This document shows, one piece after another, positions 57,208 to 64,000 of a stretch of DNA of 64,000 nucleotides. The stretch comes from Rhipidocladum racemiflorum (lineage: Eukaryota; Streptophyta; Magnoliopsida; Poales; Poaceae): the NCBI GenBank assembly GCA_036346355.1, contig CM070570.1:48623592-48687591 (forward strand). The letters are read 5' to 3'. The notes under the pieces were generated by a model. The model was not told where the DNA came from. It did not search any database and was given only the letters and a program-made list of their open reading frames with translations. The position numbers and the translations under genes are program-made. The number at the start of each line of letters is the position of its first letter. Within the stretch, counting starts at the first letter, position 1.

Positions 57208-59277
57208 CGAGTTCTAAGTGCTCATTTGGTACTACATCGTGGCCTATCTTGGCCATGTCGCTCGCGAAGGTGTGACCATGGATCGGCAAAAAGTGGCGTA
57301 TCGAGAATGGCCGAGGTTCCCAATACCGGCCGCTCAGTGCCTTCCTCGGTGGCGGTACTATCGGCGCTTCATCCAGACTATGGCGCCATTCTTGCCGCAC
57401 CTCTCACCCGCCTTTGCAAGGAAGCTTTCTCTTGGACTTGGTTGACGCAAATGCTTTCTCCTCGCTCAAGCAGTATTGGCATGCTCCAGGTCCTTCAACT
57501 CCCAGATTTCGGGCTTGATTCACCATCGAGTGTGACGCCCCGGTTCGAGTTTTGGAGCCGTTCTTCGTGGTGCGGCACCTATTGCTTTTAGTCGACCTAT
57601 CGCCGCTCGGTCATGTTAAGCTCGCGGCTTATGGGCGGAGTTAATCGGCCTCGCCCAAGTTTGTCATTGGCGTCGTGCGTGTGGGGACGCTTTTCTCATT
57701 CGCATACCGATCATTATAGTTTAAAATTCCTATTGGATCAACTTTGGCTATCCACTATTCCCCAACATCAATGGGTTAGTAGCTGGTGGGTTTTGATTTC
57801 TCCGTGAGTATAGGCAAGGTCGGCTTAACACAGTGGCCGATGCTCTTTCGACGTGATAGCGATTCTCAGACTACCACCTCGATGACCCTTAGTGGCCCGT
57901 CTTTGTCTCTCTTTGGCGACTTGCGGCGAGACCTCCCTACCGATGAGACATGGAATTCTACTGCAAAGTATACGAGAAGGGCGTCTATTAGCTCCATGGG
58001 CGATTTGGCGATGGACTTATTCTCTATAAAGGCCGTATTTTGTTCCACAGACGCCCACCCTATATCACCACAATTTTCTACTTGCCATGAAGTGGGTCAT
58101 GAGGGCGTTGAAGACGCGCTTACTCGGTCGAGCAGGACTTTCATATTCCCGGGCCTGCAATTGCTTGAGGAATTTATTCGAGATTGTATGATATGTCGTA
58201 ACAAGGCGGAACATTTACACCCGGCGGACTTCTCAATCTCTCCAAGTGCCTCATCTTTGTATGGTCCGATATTGCTATGGATTTCATCGAAGGATTGCCT
58301 AAATCAGGGAAGACCGTTATTCTTCTTGTGGTGGATCGTTTCTCTAAGGCACATTTTATTCCATTAGCTCATCCCTACACTGAGTCTCAGTGAGTCGGGT
58401 TTTTCTTTGATACGCGGTACGCCTCCATGGTATTCCTTCTTCCATTATTCTTGATCGGGATGTGGTTTTTACAAGCAATTTTTGGCAAGAGCCGTCTAAC
58501 TCAAGGTGCCGACTTCATATGAGTACGACCTATCATCCTCGATGGCCAATCCAAGTGACCAATAGAATTATCGCTATGTATTTGCGTTGTTTTAGGGGAT
58601 CGACAATGGATTCAAGTTGGTCGCCTTTGGGTCGAATATTGTTACAACACATCTTTCCAATCTTCGTTGAAGACTACTCCTTCGAGGGTTGTGTATGGTC
58701 GCGACTCACCAAGTATGCGCACTACATCAAGGGGCGAAGCACGACTCCGTCGAATCTCGGATGATTGATCGTGATGAATTCCGGCGAGTCTTGTGATCGC
58801 TTTTACGCGCTCAAGCGCTGTCGCTTTCCTACTATAATCGAAATCATCGGAGATCACCTTCGAGATTGATGATTGGGTTTATCAGTCTCTCACCGCCCAG
58901 GTTCTTCCCTTCCTAATGTGACTCACGGCAAGCTAAGTCCGCGCTTTTACGGACCTTACCAAGTGGTTCAGCGTATTGGGACAGTCGCGTATCGCCTTCG
59001 TCTTCCTCCTGGTGCTCGTCTTCATGACGTTTTTTCCATGTTGGGCTCAAGAAATTTCATGGCACTTCGCGTGAATTGACACCTCTACCTCCACCGATTC
59101 ATGGTGGGCCATTCCAACGCCTCGACGAAGCACTCAAGGCGTGGTTCATGTGACGCAAGCACTCATCCGTTGGAAAGATCTTCCAAGCCGAACAAGCTTA
59201 CGTGGGAGCAGTTGACACTTTCCACAGCTGATATCCGAGTTCCGGCCATGACGCTGTTTTCGGAGGAGGGGAGGTGA
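57208..59277 (+). pseudogene. Element A RT end, RNase H, integrase and C-terminus (degenerate)
   Basis: Continues element A after the insertion. The RT thumb (AYLGHVAREGVTMDRQKVAY in one frame) is at 57240-57310. The RNase H region follows to about 57860. The integrase zinc finger remnant is near 58170-58230 (CMICRNKAEH). The integrase core is at 58260-58380 (GLPKSGKTVI-like and VDRFSKAHFI-like strings in shifted frames). A C-terminal segment at 58930-59075 holds SPRFYGPYQVVQRIGTVAYR and LRLPPGARLHDVFS, the GPY-type module that precedes a chromodomain. A Gypsy family is certain; every domain contains frame breaks. Confidence 0.82.
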
Positions 59278-59614
59278 TGTCGGAGTTCGTCCGACTATGT
59301 ACGCGAACCGCACTGACATAGGAAGCTTATAGTTGGCAGGTTATGACCATGGTCTGGGTATGAGTAAGAGTCGGTTAAGATCTCTTCCGAGATAAGTATT
59401 TCCATGTTTAGGTTGGGGCTATTTAGCCGCGTCAAGGAAAACAATAAGAAGACAAGAAAAAAAGATTATTTCAGTTAACTTCCTCTTCCTTCGTTCTGCG
59501 TCCGCAGCTCCTTGCTGCGATCGTCCGTCTCGACGGCGCCGGCTAGACGTCACCCTAAGTCGCCGGTTCGTCGCCCCATACATCATTACGACCTCCGAAG
59601 CCGAGCTCGTAACA
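59278..59614 (+). repeat. 3' LTR of Gypsy element A
   Basis: 337 bp from TGTCGGAG to CGTAACA, followed by the TGGTG target duplication. Confidence 0.88.
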
Positions 59615-59619
59615 TGGTG

Positions 59620-61690
59620 ACTGAGCACAGATTTGCATTTATCTTCATTAATAGTAGAGGATGTGCTTCCATAAATATCTAGCAACAGTTTAGCTGGCAA
59701 AATACCACATTTCTGCTGATGACTTAGTTGGAGATACAATGCCCAGATATGCCGATTTACTTTGGGAGGAAACAAGATGTCAAGATGTAAAGCACCAGAA
59801 GGTAACTAATGCTCACGAATGCCAAAAAGGTTATGGTTTCTTGGGAGTATGCTGGATGCATGGAACAGTATTTGCATGTAGGCTTTCTCTTGTTTAGAAA
59901 AAAAACCGGACATTAGGATGAGATATGGAATAAAAAAATGGTAATCTGTTTACTTGTTTGCAGATTTCCTTATAATTAAAAACGTAAAACATTTTAATGT
60001 TCCTGTTTATTTGATCTCATCATATGAACAATAAACCTTATTGATGTTTCAGAGATGAAGTTTTTAATTCATTTGGAAGTCTGAAACACTTCAAGCCTCT
60101 TGAATGTAGTTTGGTATTGTCTCACAATGATGCAATAGAATGGGAAGATGGCATCCATAATCCATTTCCTTGCGATTCTTAGTGCATATAACATTTTCTT
60201 CATGTTTACAGTAGATTGGCAGCCTGCAACATAAAGAACAAGTTTCAATTTGTCTTGATTCTATGTCCATACAAGGTTGGAGCAAACATTATGTCTTACG
60301 TGTCACCAATTTTTACCAAATTGACAAGATTTGCATTGTTTCATCGTTCAACAGAAGTTTGTTAACAAACAGGCACCTCGGGTTTGTCTTCAATGTAGTT
60401 GCCCTCGTAACTTTGCAAGTTCGAAGGAGAAGGGTGTATAATTCTTCAAATTCAGACGGTTGCTGTTAAAGCATTGGACAAGAAGGTGAAACCCCTGTGA
60501 TAACTCCTTAGGTGCATGTCCTCCGCTCCCATTTTCCTTCTCTTCGTCATTCTTGCTTCTTTCCATATCACGTAGTTGATGACACATTAGGAACATGCAA
60601 TGACTGCATGTAATACTCCAACTATAAAACAATACCTACCAAACTTGCTTGCCAGGTTAGATCAACAAAAGAATCAACAAGGGCAGTTCTTCCAGAACTG
60701 AATAACAAAAATTTTGGATCCTTGGAGAGATGATGACTGGATAGACCATCAGTACATCACAGTCGGCGCCAGCATTGTTGCAATCAAGTACAGTATTGCA
60801 TTGCTCAGATGTTGGACCTTATTAAGCCTCCTTATCCTAATCCTGAATAAGAAACATGTGAGCATGTAAAAAAAGAATTGTGAAGCCACATCATCCTCAC
60901 AGTTTAGCAGCAGCATATAATAGCGGTACTGATAGTAGGTTTTCCATTGGCCTATTTGGAATGTAAGAATAGAAAAAAAACGTAGGATTAGAATGTCATG
61001 TTTTTTAAGTCCCATAGGAATTGCAACAAAGAGTGTTTTGTTACACTTGCACTTACTTCAAACATTTTTTTTTAACTCTACTTTTTGAAAACTAGGCTTA
61101 GCCTCTTTTTTTTTCCGAAGGAGATAGCTTTAGCCAATTTAAGCACTTGAAGTGCGTCCATACTTTATAGCCGTTGAGCATTAGATTTATATACACCGTT
61201 ACACATAGCTTATGCTTGTCAGCTTTGCTGCATCTCCATCACCTGCTTATTGCATTCACCTCCATCATTTGTTGCTCTCACCACCAGAAACTAGAGTATT
61301 CCTAACGGGCAGAGGCAGTCCTAACGGGCGCGCATCATGGTGAGGAAAAATTATGCATGCCTGATAGCCTACTTGCGCCGACGCGAATGGGTGCCTCCTC
61401 AGGGACGGCTTTTTCTTGACGGTTTTAAGGTGTTTCCTGTCGGTAACTGGCCGTCAAGAATGCTGTCGATCCTGGTAGTGAAATTTGCTGGCGGAATCCT
61501 ACTTCTCTCGGCCCATTTGGTTCATCTGTTCCACATTTTGCAGGGTAAAGGTTAGTTCTTGTCTTACGCAGTTGAGACTAAGATATATCATTGGTTTCTT
61601 AATTACTAGGCATTCTCACCTTTTTTTTTGGTCGGTTTCATCCGATGATTTTAAATTCAGCGTCCTTTTTGGCTTGTTTGTCGTTGCTTA
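59620..61690. other. Intergenic stretch downstream of the PPR gene/element A
   Basis: About 2 kb with no recognised gene. Minus-strand frame 59775-59620 (MFPPKVNRHIWALYLQLSHQ) is open but runs into the LTR of element A and has no known domain. A small frame at 61337-61555 (+) starts within a stretch with duplicated cctaacgggc and inverted cttgacgg/ccgtcaag phrases, likely transposon edge sequence. Confidence 0.35.
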
Positions 61691-61699
61691 CCATGGATT

Positions 61700-62145
61700 T
61701 GAGCTGTTGTCGCAGATTAGAAAATGATGATGAGTTTGCTCCTTTTGTTCTTCCTACTTTAGAAGGGGGAAATTCATCACAGCCATCCTCTAATAAGAAA
61801 CCAATGCATACATCAAAACTGTCAGGGGCTTACCTTGTTAATGAAATTTTATCGGGACATGAGGGCCTATGCAAAATAGCAGAAGGCACTTCCACATGGA
61901 GGTTGACATTTTTCAAGCTTTGGTTGGTGGTGAATTGCGCAAGAAAGAGCTCTCCGCTGATTCAAGAGCTGTCTTAGCGGAAGGGGTAAGTCGCTATGCT
62001 CTTGTATGCGTTATCCAAAAATGCAAGTAATGAAACCTTGCAAGATTGGTTTCAGCATAGCGGAGAAACAAAAAAAAGGTCGACATCTCTGAGCAGTGCA
62101 TGATGCAATTACGCAGCTCACATGTGTCTACATACGCGGTGGCAT
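61700..62145 (+). pseudogene. PIF/Harbinger-like transposase N-terminal relic
   Basis: The plus strand shows successive pieces of a PIF-type transposase N-terminal (helical, pre-DDE) region in different frames. They are KLSGAYLVNEILSGHEGLCK (61815-61875), then HMEVDIFQALVGGELRKKEL (61893-61950), then MLLYALSKNASNETLQDWFQ followed by HSGET (61997-62068), and AVHDAITQLTCVYIR (about 62095-62140). At least two frameshifts separate them and no DDE core follows. It is a different subfamily from the element at 28286. Confidence 0.75.
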
Positions 62146-62164
62146 ACGCAAAACTAAAATAGAG

Positions 62165-62300
62165 GAAAAAATTGATAAAATGCCACTCCTAACAAGTGGC
62201 TTTGCTAAAAATGCCACTCCGCTGTCATCGACATGTGGGATCATCTGTGTCTATGACAGTGGGCCAGAGTGGTATTTTAGCGATGCCACTTATTGAAAGT
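62165..62300. repeat. Small inverted-repeat (TGCCACT) element
   Basis: Contains aaaatgccactcc twice, and gagtggtatttt and aagtggcatatatgcc in inverse order, giving a foldable about 130-bp unit. Possibly a MITE; ends uncertain. Confidence 0.4.
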
Positions 62301-63465
62301 GGCATATATGCCGATCAAAATTCAGAATTATACAATCCTATAGTCCTAACGATTCCATATTCCATACTAAATATGCTTCATCGACTTCAAACAAGCATTA
62401 CCTAATTCTATTGCATAGTTGACCATTCTAAGATATGTTTTATGGATTACTTTCAATGATTCCAATGATGATTTTAGCACTTGCAAATTATCACACTTGT
62501 CAATCATTATATGTACGTCCAGAATTAGCCGAGAACATGTCAACCAATTAGTTACATTATATGGTGCCATTTTACCATTTTTAATATTTACTAATCAGTA
62601 ATCAACGAATAATTAAAATATATAAAAAAAAAAATCATAAACCTTACCTTATCCTCTACCTAAGTAGTTCTCGGTGGCTCAGTCCCCTCTGTTGTCCGTT
62701 GGCCTCTCGTCGCCTCCTCACGCCCCCTCCATCGCCGACCGGCTGCGGGCTGCCTGGCCCGCTCAAGGGACCGCGGGCCTATGCATACCGACGCCCCTCC
62801 TCTGCTGCATAGGAGCAACGGTGCCTCACACCCTTCGTCATCGCACAGGAGCCGATGGCACCTCGACCTCACCCCCTCCGTTGCCGGACGGACCCGATTT
62901 GCCGCCTACTAATCCTGGCTCACAGAGATCTGTGGATTTGAGGATTTTGGGGAATTAGGGATTGAGTTGGGTTCAAATTAGTCTAGTGACCTGGTCTGGT
63001 GTCATCACATCTAGACGCGGTCTCTTCTCTTCTTCAACCTGCCTTCTCTTGCTCGGTGCCTCGCCTTCTCCTGCGGTCCTACCTGCGGCTCTGCCAGCTA
63101 CAGACGGCAGCCGGTGCTCCGCCACAACCATAGTCTCTGCCAACGTGACAGTCCTAGGGGTTCAAGGGGTGCGATGGGGCAGAGCCGGTGCGCTAGCCCC
63201 CTCGCGCACCCCGTACCACTGTACAGGCATATATAGGAAATCAATCCATAAGAATTCGACAACATGTTTCCTGTGTTCCAAACAACTCCTACGTGAAACA
63301 CATATCCTAGGGATTAGAATGCTGTAAAAATACTGTGAAAATGCTACTACCATCAAAAGGACCAAAGGGTGGTCCAATATCAATTTGTCATTATTTCTAC
63401 CGTGACATGATAAGATAACGGAAGTTCGGAGCAAGAGCATGTAGCACCTCGCTAACGGTACGGAC
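62301..63465. other. Intergenic, with GC-rich block 62660-63210
   Basis: The GC-rich block has short open frames on both strands (for example 62674-62958 plus) that show no domain and resemble low-complexity Pro/Ser/Arg coding. A TATATA at 63230-63235 could belong to the laccase-like gene 280 bases downstream. No gene is supported. Confidence 0.35.
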
Positions 63466-63472
63466 ACCTACC
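63466..63472 (+). promoter_or_regulatory. AC-I type MYB site upstream of the laccase-like exon
   Basis: ACCTACC, the AC-I element bound by R2R3-MYB activators of lignin genes, lies 42 bp before the ATG at 63514. A seven-base match can arise by chance; relevance depends on the laccase call. Confidence 0.35.
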
Positions 63473-63513
63473 CGAACCTGACCAATCTAGTACTACCTCA
63501 GAAACGACGGGCA

Positions 63514-63623
63514 ATGGCTCCAGCTACGAGAGCCCTCCTCCTTGTCCTCGCCTTCCTCACGCCGGCGATGCTCGTCGGACATGTCACCAATGCTGCAACG
63601 GTGGAGTACACTTTCGTTATGAG
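63514..63623 (+). pseudogene. Laccase-like first exon, interrupted by an LTR
   Basis: ATG at 63514 starts a signal peptide (MAPATRALLLVLAFLTPAML) followed by ATVEYTFVM. This is where secreted plant laccases begin their first cupredoxin domain (usually [VA]-E-[YH]-T-F-x-V). Laccases are apoplastic multicopper oxidases that couple monolignols. After ATGAG at 63623 the sequence becomes an LTR start (TGTTAAATATGATG), and the frame then reads AT-rich non-laccase residues. The remaining exons, if present, lie beyond the window. With only about 36 residues the family call is moderate; another secreted protein is possible. Confidence 0.5.
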
Positions 63624-64000
63624 TGTTAAATATGATGACTTATATCTAGTTTTTTTAGAATTTAAAAGTTTATGCTCAATAAATTTTAACCGGAGTAGGA
63701 TTTCTATTTACTTTAGAGGAGAACTAGGGAGGATATATAAACCTAGTGGTTGTCATGAAGAATCTAAGCAACCAAGAAGTCACAAACCAATTTACCTAAA
63801 ACAAAAGGTGTACGAGAGGATTAGAGGCTAGATTATTCTTTAGCACTAGATTTTTATATAGGATGAAGATATAAAGGTCCTAAAAGGTCCGAGTGTGAGA
63901 GAGCAACAATCCCTTGTATTCTTTTGAGGTTATGTTTAAAGAATTTGCGGGTTTTACCAAATATTTTCTCTCTCATTGTGGTTGCTTCAACGTTGTTATT
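63624..64000. mobile_element. Start of an LTR retrotransposon (Copia-like), cut by window edge
   Basis: Begins TGTTAAATATGATGAC, an LTR start like those of Copia elements of the Tos17/TAR type. It contains ggatatataaacctag (a TATA-like core, 63731-63746) and ccttgtattcttttgagg (63914). The preceding 5 bases, ATGAG (63619-63623), should reappear after the element. The end is outside the window, so a full element, solo LTR or fragment cannot be told apart. Confidence 0.5.

Larger units (their letters stand above)
43900..59614 (+). mobile_element. Ty3/Gypsy element A (short LTR, Reina-like), split by element B
   Basis: Full element with 5' LTR 43900-44232 and 3' LTR 59278-59614. Perfect target duplications TGGTG sit at 43895-43899 and 59615-59619. 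A primer site (ttggtatcgagag, 44235) and a polypurine tract (ggaggaggggagg, 59262-59274) are present. Removing the 10.7-kb insertion at 46473-57207 leaves about 5 kb, the size of small chromovirus-type elements such as Reina; this clade name is inferred from LTR length and total size. Gene order gag, protease, RT, RNase H, integrase runs on the plus strand. Confidence 0.9.

Overview
The window is nuclear DNA of a flowering plant, almost certainly a grass. The evidence is GC-rich 5' gene ends, split genes with GT-AG introns, and plant-specific families (neprosin-domain protein, P-class PPR, L-type lectin fragment, laccase-like first exon). The repeat content fits too: CACTA, PIF/Harbinger, Ty1/Copia, Ty3/Gypsy elements and many Tourist/hAT-like MITEs. 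No rRNA, tRNA, CRISPR or prokaryotic feature was seen.

Three host genes look intact. (1) A seven-exon, plus-strand neprosin-domain secreted protein lies at 8128-11346, preceded by a small uORF whose stop overlaps the main start. (2) A nine-exon, minus-strand JmjC oxygenase of the JMJD4/JMJ20 type lies at 17187-23566, with a complete Fe(II)-binding H-x-D...H set. (3) An intronless P-class PPR gene lies at 41882-43621 (+), divergent from a shorter, apparently eroded PPR copy at 41276-41710 (-). Broken host-gene pieces are an exon of a UBP1-like RNA-binding protein (31549-31651), an L-type lectin receptor fragment (36755-37046), and a laccase-like first exon at 63514 interrupted by an LTR.

Layout: 1-3277 is the transposase end and terminus of a CACTA element. 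3490-4800 is a large AT-rich inverted repeat. 5300-7800 holds small MITE-like repeats and the upstream region of the neprosin gene. 11600-17186 is intergenic with MITEs and tandem duplications. 17187-23566 is the JmjC gene, with a solo LTR in intron 2 and a MITE in intron 5. 23570-28285 is repeat-rich intergenic DNA. 28286-36662 is a probable PIF/Harbinger element (Myb/SANT ORF1 plus DDE transposase) that carries the UBP1 exon and a nested 3.3-kb solo Gypsy LTR. 37047-40740 is a decayed Copia element. 41276-43621 is the PPR pair. 43900-59614 is a Gypsy element with 0.33-kb LTRs, itself split by a 10.7-kb Gypsy element with about 2.95-kb LTRs. 59620-64000 is intergenic DNA with a PIF transposase relic and the laccase-like fragment.

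The window is mainly a record of nested transposition around a few conserved single genes. No convincing undescribed system was found. The most useful leads are the GC-AG intron beside a MITE, the overlapping uORF, the gene-fragment-bearing Harbinger element, and the solo LTR placed exactly at a start codon.
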